A stretch of 64,000 nucleotides of DNA from contig NEEC01000008.1 in NCBI GenBank assembly GCA_002189035.1, positions 310,001 to 374,000 of the forward strand, written 5' to 3'. Below the pieces are notes generated by a model. That model was not told the origin of the DNA. It searched no databases and saw only the letters and a program-made list of their open reading frames with translations. The position numbers were made by a program, and so were the translations under genes. The first letter of the stretch is position 1; each line of letters begins with the position of its first letter. This document shows, piece after piece, positions 32,068 through 44,641 of the stretch. Source of the stretch: Utricularia gibba (lineage: Eukaryota > Streptophyta > Magnoliopsida > Lamiales > Lentibulariaceae).

Positions 32068-33418
32068 ATGGATCCGCAGGGGGCCGCGATGAACGACGCC
32101 GGAATGTATAACTTCTCCGAGATCTGGCAGGTGTTTCAGGTGGGTGCTTCATCAACGCCGTATGCCTACGGCATGGAACAAATGGGGGCGGAACAACAGA
32201 GATTTAATCACAATCAAAATACTTTCGGGATTGACAAATCGAGGAAACGGCGTGACGGAGATGAATCCGCGAAAGCGGGAGCTTCGACTAGTATTGCCGG
32301 TCCCGCGAACAACAATAATGCTATGGTGATTGGATCATTGAATACGATCATGAGATTGGTTCAATTCTCTTGATTAAAACCTGCTGAGTATCAATTTCAG
32401 TTTCCGGATTCGAGTTTGTTTGTAGGCTTGGATGAAATGGGCCCTCTTTCTACTAGTTTCTGGTTCCTTCTGTAATCCCTGCTTTTGATGATGCAGAGTG
32501 AATGTGATGCTAAGAGGCTGAAGCCTTCGGAATCATCGCGTGAAAATTGTGACAATGAAGAGCAACCATCCGAAGCACCAAAGCAAGACTACATCCACGT
32601 TCGAGCAAGAAGGGGGCAAGCTACAGACAGTCACAGTTTGGCTGAAAGGGTAATAATTCCAGAGCCCCCGCTAATTCTCCCATGAAAGCATTCAAAGATC
32701 AAGATTTTCGCTGACTATTTGCCGTCTATGAACGTAGTAGTCACATATTTAGCTGGTTTTGCTTGTTTCATTCTTTGATTTTCAGGCTAGGAGAGAAAAG
32801 ATCAGCGAGAGGATGAGAATTCTCCAGGATCTAGTACCTGGTTGTAACAAAGTGAGTGAGTATACAGAAGGCTTCAATACCTGGATATATCTCCTTATTT
32901 AGTCCATCTTTGAATTGTGGGCGCCTCGGTTGATAGATGTTTTTTCTACTTGCTCTTCGGGAATCTCAGAAAGTTATAGATGGATCTCTCTGTTTTCAGG
33001 TGATTGGCAAAGCCTTAGTGCTTGACGAGATCATTAACTATATTCAATCATTGCAACGCCAAGTTGAGGTGGGATTTTCCTATTGTTCTGTCTTTGGTGA
33101 CTGCCTTATTCACAATCAACAAAGTATTTCTCTTTCTCTAGTTCCTATCAATGAAGCTTGAGGCAGTGAACGCAAGAGTAAGCCTCGAAGGTTATCCCTC
33201 GAAAGATGTAGGTGATGATCCAAGCACTTGCAGTGCTGTTCATTATTGAGGCCCTCAATCGTTACCAAACACTCTGACAAACCGTTTTCCACGTTGTTCA
33301 GCATTTTTCTCAGCAAAGTTTTGATGCTTCTAACATTGCGTTCGGTTCGCAAAGCAGTCGAGGTTATGGGAGGGGATCAGAGTGGTTACATATGCAGATT
33401 GGTGGAGGATGTGAATGA
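32068..33418 (+). CDS. bHLH transcription factor, subfamily XII (bHLH79/BPE-like)
   Basis: Six exons (32068-32325, 32497-32649, 32786-32851, 33000-33068, 33142-33207, 33302-33418) total 729 bases, 242 residues, all phases consistent. The N-terminus [20 protein letters not shown] matches the start of bHLH79. A nuclear-signal-like KSRKRR follows. The basic region and helix 1 read [20 protein letters not shown], then [20 protein letters not shown], and helix 2 reads [20 protein letters not shown]. The tail [14 protein letters not shown] is conserved in the group. The His-Glu-Arg triad of E-box binders is present (H in SHSLAER, E, R). Relatives control organ size and brassinosteroid or light growth responses. 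An alternative read-through of the exon-5 donor at 33208 would end at a TGA at 33247-33249 and give a shorter protein without the EWLHMQ tail. Confidence 0.92.
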
Positions 33419-34330
33419 AGCAGGAAGAAGATCTATAGTTGTTTCTTCTCCCCGCGTTTCAGCCATGTAGGTGCGTGCTGCTGAAAGATACCCGCTGTGT
33501 TTTCTTCTGTCAGGTGTGCGGGCTTTGTTCTCGGTGAAGATGATATATAGACGTCATGTGAAACAAATGAGAGATGATAGTGCAAGGAGTAATCCTGAAA
33601 TGGCTCTGCTTTGTATGTGCAAGTTCATGTGTGTGGGATTTGGGTCTAGTTGCTGTGTTGATGCTTCCCCTGTGTAATCCATTGGGTCAACCCGGATCCA
33701 TTTAAGTCGTAGTGCGATCCGACCGACAAAATATAACGAAATTTTTAGAAAATTTATTTATTTAAATTAAAAAAATAAATATATTTGTGTAATGGGCCTT
33801 GAAGGCCCAAGCAAGCCGTGTCGCCACGTGTCTTATGGAATTCGGCTTTGACCCGACACCCACACGACACCGCCCACCGGGGCGAGAAAATTCCTCTCTG
33901 GAAAATATTTATTAAAGGGAGAGAAAATGATGTGCGGTGTTGCATTTCCGTGCCATTTGGATTTCATTTGGGGCTCATTTGTGATCCCACCACTAGTTCT
34001 CGCCCTTTCCCACACAAAAATCCATGCGTACACACACAGATCTATGTTCTCTGCATTTTCGCCTCTAAGGTTATGATCAACGAGTCTGTTGGCGATCATC
34101 TTTTGGATATAGGGTTTCATCAAAATGGAAACCAAGCACAAAATCAGCAAATCATGAGATATGAATATGCCCCTCTTTCCCCTCTCTGCTGATAATTCTA
34201 GATCTCCCAGTGGTAAGGCGGTCGATAGTTTCGTATTTGGTACTATTTTATTTTGGATCTCGAATCGGATATCTGGGCCGACGTCCTGAGAGAGCCGAAA
34301 GGTAGGGGAGCTTGATTTTCGATACAGAAA
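33419..34330. other. Intergenic: bHLH 3' end and PP2A 5' region
   Basis: No gene is recognised. Bases 33680-33800 form an AT-rich tract next to a TGGGTCAACCCGG block that resembles a transposon remnant. Bases about 34010-34330 probably include the PP2A 5' UTR. Confidence 0.45.
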
Positions 34331-36174
<1,844 letters not shown>

Positions 36175-38058
36175 GTTGGGAGGGGCCAGGGCCAGAGCCA
36201 GAGCCAGAGCCATCCTTTGGATCAGCACGCAGCAAGATGTTTGCCGTTGTTTGTGTTTGGGTAGGTGCCATGTTAGAGAACCAAATGTTGTTTCAGGGTA
36301 ACTGCTGGACCGTCATCATTCTTTAGTGCGGGGGTTGTCTCATTTAGTGTTGGGCCTGCGATGGGGCTATTTATATACACGTATTTGCATTATCCGCATC
36401 TCCAGCCCAAGGGAATTGCGTATCCACGGAAAATTACATATCCTATTTTATGTAGTTACTTATTAAATAGTCTTATTATATAAAATTATATTTTATATAA
36501 TAAAAATAATTAATTATATTTATAAGATAATATATATAATTAAAAGTACAAATTTAAATGTATATATTTAAATTTAATTAAAATATCAATGAAATGTACG
36601 CACGTGTAAATCATTTGATGTTATAGAATTAAAAAAATAAAATTAAATCATGTGCTAAAAGCTGAATTTTAATAAATCTCTACTAAAAAATGATTTTACA
36701 TAAATAACATTTCTATATATTGAATTTTTTAAATATACAAATATATTTTATGATTAAATGATACTCGTATATATTTTGAAAAAATATTTTTGATACAAAT
36801 ATAGTTTAAATAGAATCAATGTACATATAAAAATATATACATGTCATTTATGCACAACCCTTGTGCATATATAATATATATACATTGAATAAATATAGTT
36901 TAAATATATGTACAACTTTTATATTTAAAAGACACTCATACATTGAATAAAAAATCCTCTTAGTAATAATTGGAAAAGAAACATTGTAGTTTCATAATCT
37001 TATACTTAATGATAATATTTATTTTTAAAAACTTTTATTGAATAAGCTTCTTATTCTAATTTCAATGTATGAGAATGAGTTGGATTTGATTTGGTATTGA
37101 ATGCCATATGATGAAGATCTCTTTATAAACGTTATGTAGTAGAATGATTGTTTAAGGTTTATTTTGAATATCTTCATTAAATTTGACATTGGAAGAGGTC
37201 TCGATACATTTAAGGAATATTGTATATTTTAGGCATCTTCTAGCTCTTTCTCCCCTAGATCCCATGCATAATCATACAAGATTTAGAGTTTGAGCCGATA
37301 TTCTATGGTGTAATGAATCAACTCCTCAATTCATTTGTTCGTACACTTAAGTTGTCGCATCTCATCCAACATGATAATATTTACCTAATCTACTCACATC
37401 CTGTGATAACAAGAAAAGAATATCATTCCACATGGCTTCATTTAGATGGAGGTTAAGGTTGTTTAACATAACAATAAGTATCCTCATTGAATACAATTGA
37501 TCAATAACCTTATGTGGATTATATTGAGGTTGTGGCATGCTTGTATGATGATGGCCATTAGACATTGAATTAAAGATGATTTTGTAACATAAGTGCATGA
37601 CAAGGTATATAGATACAAGTTACATCTATTAGGTTAATCAATAATGAACGACAAGTTAACTCATCATGGATTGAACCACGACTTAATTGTATGAGTTATT
37701 TATATTTTGAGTTGATCTATTTTAGTGTAGGTGAATTCATTCAAATATTATATTTTTATTTTTATAGAAAAAATAAAAAAAAAAGTTGAAAAGTTGAAAT
37801 AATAAATCATTGCATTCTAAAAGATTTTAATTATTAAAAAAAATTCATGAAAAATAATTTTTTATTATTCTCCTTTGAAAATCAATTAAAACTATATATT
37901 GAAATTTTATACCTCTTAATTTTTTTCACATGTGGGACTAATTTTGATAATGCATATGAAGTTAATAACTTTTTTTAAGAAAAAGAACTTTTGAAAAAAT
38001 TTTAACAAAACATAAAGAAAGAATATTAGTACTATTCCGAATCTTACTATTCACCAAT
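36175..38058. other. AT-rich intergenic spacer
   Basis: Apart from a short imperfect GCCAGA repeat just after the PP2A stop (36185-36213, probably 3' UTR), I see only AT-rich sequence. There is no open frame with domain similarity and no transposon ends. Confidence 0.55.
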
Positions 38059-38298
38059 TGTTGTGTGTCGTTTTCTCAACAAATTTTAAATATTTAAAAC
38101 GTAAAACACAAAAGAGTATAGTACGAGTATCGATCTCAAGGAGTTGTTTTTCGTGAAAAGTGTTTTATAAGAAACTTCTACAAAATGTCACGGTTATGTA
38201 AAAAAGGGTTTGTTAAATGCAGAAATAAAAGGTACAACCTAAGTGCTGAACCTTGATTATAGAATCAATGAATAGCCTACTCTCTTTTACACTTTGAT
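38059..38298 (-). repeat. Old LTR fragment interrupted by a hAT element
   Basis: It is the reverse complement of the 3' part of the solo LTR at 41532-42838, with shared blocks TACGAGTATCGATCTCA, GTTTTTCGTGAAAAGTG, CTACAAAATGTCACGGTT and AATAGCCTACTCTC. It stops abruptly at the hAT-type terminus at 38299. The rest of this LTR is not found in the window. Confidence 0.8.
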
Positions 38299-38549
38299 TA
38301 GAGGTGGGTTCGGTTCCGAACTGCACGGTTTCGGTTCAGAACCGAATGGTTCCAAAACCGCGGTTCACTGTAGGCAACGGTTCCGGTTTCGGTTCGGAAT
38401 CGTATCCCGAGACCTTGAACCGAATCGAAACCGGAACCGAGATTCGCGAATCGAACCATAACCGGAACTGATCGATTACTATTTGTAGGTGTTTTCCAGT
38501 TATCCATATGAATCATTGTGTTTGACTGATAGTGAAATTTTTAATAATA

Positions 38550-39056
38550 ATTATTATTTTAATATTTTAATATTATCAAACAATATATTTAACAATATTA
38601 ATTTTTGTATTTAACTAGATATATTATGTAATATACTATATTAATTTATAAAAAACTTTAACTTAAATTACTTGATAAACTACCTCAATAAAGTATAATT
38701 AAAATCAATATAATTTGTGACTTAAATAAATGAAATAAAAATTAAATTATTAGCCTTTGAATATATATTTGATAAAATTAAATTTTTTTAAAACAAATAC
38801 AACAACATTACAAATCATATAAAATGAATAGAGTTATTATTTATATATTTATTTTTTTTAAAATGAAAATGTTTATATAGTTGTTTTATATAATCTCTTG
38901 TATGCATTGTGTATTTTTTAAATTAAAATAAAAACATCATCTATTTTATAAAGTTTTTCCAAACTTCATATATTTTGAAAACAAAAAATAAGAAGGATTA
39001 AATAGATTATATTTTCAAAATTAACATAACATATTTCATATATCTTAATAATCGTT
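38550..39056. repeat. AT-rich block, copy 1 of 3
   Basis: It aligns in the same orientation with about 54900-55440 and about 60650-61130. Shared landmarks are AATAAAGTATAATTAAAAT, GTGACTTAAATAAATGAAAT, TCTCTTGTA and CATCTATTTTATAAAG. All three copies lie near hAT termini. Confidence 0.8.
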
Positions 39057-39060
39057 AAGG

Positions 39061-39269
39061 GTGTCTAGGCTCCATAGAAGATCTCAAGTACCTTCAATAA
39101 TGGATCAGAGTGCTTGAACAACCTCTAACCACAACCCTAATTCTAAAGTACACAATGCCTTCCTTAAAGGTGTCCAGACTCCAGAGAAATCCCAGACACC
39201 CTCAATAATGGATCAGAGTGCCTAGACGACCTCGAACGACAACCCTAATTCTGAGGCTCACGCTGCCAA
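39061..39269. repeat. Tandem duplicate with hairpin, beside FCP1-like copy 4
   Basis: Two units (39061-39169 and 39170-39269) share GTGTCTAGGCTCCA/GTGTCCAGACTCCA starts and TCAATAATGGATCAGAGTGC cores. Inside the second, CCAGACACCCTC is followed by GAGTGCCTAG, an imperfect stem of the same type as the hairpins at 44297 and 61187. A single unit is present at 55451-55540. Confidence 0.75.
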
Positions 39270-40599
39270 GGCATTAGAGTCACCCTTAAAAATCATTATA
39301 TGTGCCTCCAAAATGAATTTAAATGATCACTATTCACTAGAGCATATTTCACACGATGCATATGTGGATTTAACGAATTTAACACTAACAACAACATAAT
39401 TCTCTACTAGAAAAAAAAGTCATCAACAAAAATATTGCAACTACAACATAAGTGTTCAAAAGAACTAATATTAGAGGCTCCTTCTAACAATCTTGTAGGC
39501 ATGCATAATACTCCCATAAGGACTTGGAAAAACATAGTGATGCATCATCCCTATTAGTATGCGAATAGGGACTTGGAAAAACAGCATTATTTTCCTGAAA
39601 AATTAAGGGTTAGTTTTGATGTATAACCAAGTGTATACTAGAGTAGAATAGCAAAAATGACTTATTGGATTTTTCATTGACTTGTGAGGCGAATCATCAA
39701 TCAATAAGGTGCTGTGACGGTCATATCTTGTGTTTAATCCATTGTTGACAGCCCATACATGACTCAACTCCTTCATGTAGACCGTGTTGCTCGGTTTCTG
39801 TGAACACGTACACTCGTGTCCGTAGTCATCGTTTGATCCCACACAAAAATGAGTTTATCAAATAAAGAAGGTAGAAAGACCCATATAGTGATTGCTTGTA
39901 GCTGCTCCCTACAAAATAAATCAATTGCAAGAATTGGCACCATTCTAAATACCAACCAAAAAAAAAGCAACACACATACCCGCCACGGGATGATCATAAC
40001 GCTACATCAAAATTATCCAAACACCACCTAATAAAGTCATGGACATATGGATGTAGAAAGACTGCATAAATTACATCAAAAATCTCCTATGATATCTCAC
40101 AAATCTTGAATGCATATAACGCACAAAAATAAGTGTTGGTTTAGTACCTGATTGGCCATATATAATTTTATCTGGAGGGATTCGTGACCTTGACGGTCCA
40201 GCCCTATACACGATGTCTGTGAGCACAACATTGACATCCAAGATTATCAGCTTTCGTTGAGGCTCAGAGGCACTCAAAGAGGGTCCGGTATATGCCCAAC
40301 CGCTCTCATACCAATCCAACTTGTAGCGAAGCTCTTCATTCTTCTTTGTTATAAATTCAAATCTCTCATCCACATCATTGAGACCATGTGTGAGCTCGTC
40401 CCGTTCAACATCATTACTCTCTTGTGTCCTTTCATTCCTAGACAAGTCTTCATTCTTTTGGGATACTTTAGGATTCTTCAACACACCACACCACTAACGT
40501 TTTGTCACCGGTGCATCCACAAATGGTGGTAAAATGTCAATAAAACTCCTTTACATACTTGAGAAAAGGAGTATAAGATCTTTTACATTACTCTTGTGC

Positions 40600-41160
40600 A
40601 AGGTATCAAATCCTACAATAAAAAAAGATTTATTATCAATAGATTCAACAAAAATATTCAATAAAAATGTTAAATATGAGTAATTTCGACAAGTCTAAAG
40701 TTGACAGTAATAAAGTGAATACACATATTCAAAAAAGGTATTGAAAAAAATATTCAATAACACTAAACTTTATAAATATATACTCAATAAGAATGGATTA
40801 AAAAATATTCAATAAAAATATTCAATAATGATAGTTTGAATAAAAATAGATAGAAAAGTATCCAATAAGAATAGATTGAATAAAAATACATTGAAAAAAA
40901 ATATCTTTCAAAAATATTGAATAAGAATAGAATCAAAAATTAATTAACAAACAAATTTAATTAGATTCGATTAAATAAAAGTAGAGTCCGAAAAATATTC
41001 AATAAAAACTAGATTTAATAAGATCAACTTCACTAAAAATATTCAATAAAACTATTCAATAACAATAGATTTAATAAGAGTAGATTAAAAAAACGTTCAA
41101 TCATAATACATTCAATGAAGATATTCAATACAAATATTCAATAAAAATATTATATATTTT
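40600..41160. repeat. A-rich satellite in intron of copy 4
   Basis: Dozens of short units of the type ATTCAATAAAAATATTGAAT, AAGAATAG and ATTGAATAAAAATAG are present. The unit TTCAAT...ATTGAA is itself palindromic. The same satellite fills the same intron of copy 5 (about 56960-57500). Confidence 0.8.
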
Positions 41161-41531
41161 TATTCATATTTCTTATAGCAATATAATGAAAGATTTACCT
41201 TTTGCCTTGCCTACTTCACTTGAATTAGGATGCATTTGAGGAAATTTTGTTTCCATTGGAGGACGTATCCAAACAAAACTTGTCCACCATTCCTCAAATC
41301 CTCTTCTCACATACTTCACTAGCACCATTCATTTTTTCCCCTTTAGGGTGTAGTGGTTCTTGTTTGAAGTCCTAGAGCATACACTCATAGCAAAAAAATA
41401 CAAAGTTCCACCTCAAGAGATAACTCACAAATACTCTCAAAAGCCAACACATATGAGATAGATCTTGGAGTCAAATGAGATAATGGAATCTCTAAACATT
41501 CTAATATTTCTTCTAAAAAGGGCAACAATGG

Positions 41532-42838
41532 TGTTAAGTGTCATTCTCTTGTTATTATTTAGGTATTATTATGTATTAATTAAGTGCTAAGTCGCCCAAT
41601 TAGGAGTCTTATTATTAAGTATTTGATTTTTACTAGAAAATTCCTATTTTCCCATTTTGTGTATATTTTATGCATTTTTTCTCACACTTTGACCGAGGCA
41701 TGTCAGGAGACTGTCAGGAGTGTTGCAGGAGGATTGCAGGTGGTCAGACTCTGAGTTTTCGTGCCTTGTACGCGAGTTGGAATGATTGTGGGCGGAAGAC
41801 TGACATTGGTCAAGGCCCATGACTTACGGCATGTCAGAGTCTGCAGCAATTATTGGGCGCAAACTTACACGCAAAGAAAGTCTGTTGGCGCATGCAAGAC
41901 AGAAGGAATGGTGGGAAGGAGACCCAAAGGAGTTAATGCACGTGAGAAATCATATAAAAACCACTTGGAGCACTTAGTTTCGGTCTTTTGAACATTTTCC
42001 CTTGTACTTAGAACTTTTGAGTTCTTTCTCCCCTTAAGGAGGAAGAACACTTAGTTTCCTTTCGTTTCTGTTTTCCATGGCCCTTTCGGGCTAAAACCTT
42101 TAGTTTCTGGGAAGTAGATGAAGTTTCCTTCCAAGTCCTGAGCAATACACTCGGTTCTTCATTGAATTCCATTCGGATTCCGCATACTTCCACGCGTCTT
42201 GTTACAGTCTTTCTGTAACGACTCTTAGTCAAGGTCCATGAGTAGCAGGCCACTTCTCGCGGATTTTGGTGAAGATCAAGGTGAAGAGCACCAACTCCAA
42301 CCCTGCTGGTTCGAGGGAAGTAGCAGATTGTTTGTGGCCTAGGTACCGCGACAGTGGACAGGTTATGACGTCGGACCTACCACTGGCCATTGGCAACAGC
42401 TGGGCACACGCGCACAATTCGGTTTTGAAGGCAATCGAAGGCAATCCTCTTGTCTTCCTAATCGTCCAAGGGGGAATCACATGAGGCTATTCCCGTGCCT
42501 CATTGTCAATCAGAGTGTAAGGGAGAGTAGGCTATTCCTTGCTCCTATAACCAGCTATTCGGAAGAAATCAGTGAAAACCGAGGCAAGGACGGACAAAGG
42601 AAGGAGATGGAGTCTTATTCCCAAGAACTGCGTCCCGTAGTCAAGGCCCATTACTTAGGTTGTATCTTTCATTTCTGCATCTTAAAAACCCCCTTTTACA
42701 AAACCGTGACATTTTGTAGAAGTTGCTTGCAAACACTTTTCACGAAAAACAACTCCCTGAGATCGATACTCGTACTACGCTTTCTAGTGTTTTACGCTTT
42801 AAAATATTTAAAATTTTTTGAGGAAACGACACGCAACA
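41532..42838 (+). mobile_element. Solo LTR, 1307 bases, TSD AATGG
   Basis: It begins TGTTAAGTGTCATTCTC and ends GACACGCAACA, with TG...CA ends. The flanks AATGG at 41527-41531 and 42839-42843 are identical. The paralogous FCP1-like copy 5 has the uninterrupted site AATAATGGTAAGTGCAAACC at 57871-57890, which proves the insertion. There is no internal region, so it is a recombined solo LTR. Orientation is arbitrary. Confidence 0.92.
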
Positions 42839-43280
42839 AATGGTAAGAGCAAACTACAACGAAAATGCTCCGTGCTTAAGACAAATCCCATTGGACCCAC
42901 ACGGTTTGGAATTTCACTCTCAATCAATTCATTCGGTTCTTTGTCTCAAATCTCATATTCATCTCGTATCAAGAATCTAGTTCTCAATTTTTCAGAAGTG
43001 TAAATCTACAAAACACCCATAGGTATTGAATACAAGAAAATATTCAAATGCTTGTGCTGTTCATCGCGCATTTAGGAGCCGAATTCTGAATTTTCGAAGG
43101 CTGTTGGACAACAATTGGAGCTGAATCCATAAAACCCATGTGCTTTGTTGGAGACCTTTTAAAAGGTATGTGTGCGACTATCTAAGGAAAAATGGAATCG
43201 TGTGTATCTACGGCTGATAGTTATGTATGTAAGGTTTGAAAGTGATTTGTTTCGCTTGATTGTGTTTCAGGTAACCAAAT

Positions 43281-44285
43281 ATGGAAGAATCACATCAAAG
43301 TGTGACACCTTCACACGAGCAACATCTCGAGTGTGATATTGAGGTGTCGGTCAATAGGGAAGATGTCTCCTTCACCTCAAAAAAAACGAGATGCTTCATG
43401 CATCAATTGGCATGAACATTTCAATAACGACAAGGAGGCCAAAAAGGTATGTTGTAAGTATTGTGGAATCATGTATGACCATGGTACAGGTGGTTCAACT
43501 TCTAATTTTATTCGCCACATTAGAAATAAGCATATAGACAATGCATGTATTTCATTGAGACAACCTACTTTAAATTTTATGCATGGCCATGTTTCGAGCT
43601 TTTCATTTGATCTTGATGCTGCCCAAATTGATTATGTGCTTACATTGATTGCTAGTGAAAAGACTTTTGTATAAACAGAAAATCCATTTTTTAGATATTT
43701 TTATCAATCTAGATCGCAACCTAGATTTGCTCCCATGTCTAGGAGAAAAGTTGTTAAAATTGTATTAAAACAATTTGAAGAAAAAAAATCACATTTGATC
43801 TCTAATTTTCAATCTATGAAATGCAAATTGGGTTTAACTTGTGATGGTTGGCATAGTATCAATGGTAAGAATTATTTAGTTGTAACTGCTTATTGGATTG
43901 ATTGCAAATGGTTTATACAAAAGAAAATCCTTGGGTTTAGACCTTTGGATTCTCCACACACGGGGGCACAAATTGCTGAATTTGTTATTTCTATATGTAT
44001 TGAGTATTCAATTATTGATCTTGTATTTAATATAAATCTTGATAATGCCTCCCATAACACTACTATGACATCCATGTTGAAATCATCTATGAATCATATT
44101 TTAGGTGGGTGTTTCTTTAGGTCAAGATGCATTTGTCATATTTTGAATTTATGTGTACAAGATGTACTAAATGAAAATGATATTGAGGCTGCTTTGTCTA
44201 GTGTGCGTAGGATAGTTTATCATGTGAAGATGTTTAGTACAAAAAGGGCGCCTTTTAAGCATCTATGTGAGTTAAAAGGTCTAGA
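43281..44285 (+). pseudogene. BED zinc-finger hAT transposase (RICESLEEPER-like), truncated
   Basis: The likely start MEESHQSVTPSHEQHLECDI at 43281 follows an intron acceptor at 43270. A frameshift near the A-run at 43379 leads into the frame with NWHEHFNNDKEAKKVCCKYC and RHIRNKH, a C2H2-type BED finger. After a stop at 43672 comes KLGLTCDGWHSINGKNYLVV, then GFRPLDSPHTGAQIAEFVI, FNINLDNASHNTTMTSMLKS and RCICHILNLCVQD, the core of hAT transposases with its first catalytic Asp (CDGW) and second (LDNAS). The protein breaks off at ELKGLEDIS, where a hairpin array begins, so the C-terminal dimerisation domain is missing. It is non-functional. It may have mobilised element A or be an older insertion. 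Confidence 0.85.
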
Positions 44286-44296
44286 AGACATTAGCT

Positions 44297-44452
44297 TCAA
44301 TGTTCTCCAAGCACCACAAACACACCATTGCGGTGCTTGGAAGACACTGGCTTCAATGTTCTCCAGGCACCGCAAACATGCCATTGCGGTGCCTGGACAT
44401 CAAGAGGCCTCAATGTTCTCCAGGCACCACAAATATCGTGTTGCAGTGCCTG
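44297..44452. repeat. Array of three 34-nt hairpins, 56-57 bp period
   Basis: Each unit begins TTCAATGTTCTC. The hairpins are at 44307-44340, 44363-44396 and 44420-44452. The middle one has a perfect 13-bp stem, CCAGGCACCGCAA with TTGCGGTGCCTGG and an 8-base loop. The others have one to three mismatches. The array lies exactly between the truncated hAT transposase and FCP1-like copy 3. Confidence 0.92.
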
Positions 44453-44641
44453 AACCAGATAGTCTCTCTCAATGATCATGAGCATTATAAATGTAATGAG
44501 ACGGAATTGCATTACGAATGTTCTGCAAAGCGAAATCAATGTTTCAATAAAAAATGCGGCACAAATATGGTCTTGAAATTTAGAAACAAGTTGCGGTTGA
44601 CGTCCCTTCTCTCAACAAATGCTATGTTTCATAGCATATCA

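Larger units (their letters stand above)
39603..43033 (-). pseudogene. FCP1-like phosphatase fusion, copy 4, split by a solo LTR
   Basis: On the minus strand the N-terminal domain starts upstream of the solo LTR (STEHFRCSLLLP, about 42880-42844). It resumes below 41532 with LEEILECLEIPLSHLTPRSI and EEWWTSFVWIRPP. After an A-rich intron (about 41160-40600) come an acidic linker (40484-40330, VERDELTHGLNDVDERFEF), motif I KLIILDVNVVLTDIVYRAG with DKIIYGQSG, and near 39840-39660 the block TVYMKELSHVWAVNN and LLIDDSPHKSMKNPI. The segment with the RPHxREF block is lost, and the C-terminal GQ region is replaced by a short deletion-duplication near 39530-39600. The domain order equals the other copies. 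The LTR insertion and missing exon make it non-functional. Confidence 0.75.
38299..44285. mobile_element. hAT-like element A, right end not identified
   Basis: The left terminus is TAGAGGTGGGTTCGGTTCC, followed by GAACCG / CGGTTC subterminal repeats to about 38500. It is nearly the same design as hAT element B at 54670. The order then matches element B: AT-rich block (about 38550-39056), hairpin unit, FCP1-like copy in minus orientation. A BED/hAT transposase relic on the plus strand (43281-44285) follows. No inverted terminus with an ACTTTGAT flank was found, so the right border is open. The transposase may belong to a different element. Confidence 0.55.

Noticed and set aside
36185-36213. 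Short GCCAGA hexamer repeat after the PP2A stop codon
   Set aside because: Only about four imperfect units, in the likely 3' UTR; ordinary microsatellite.
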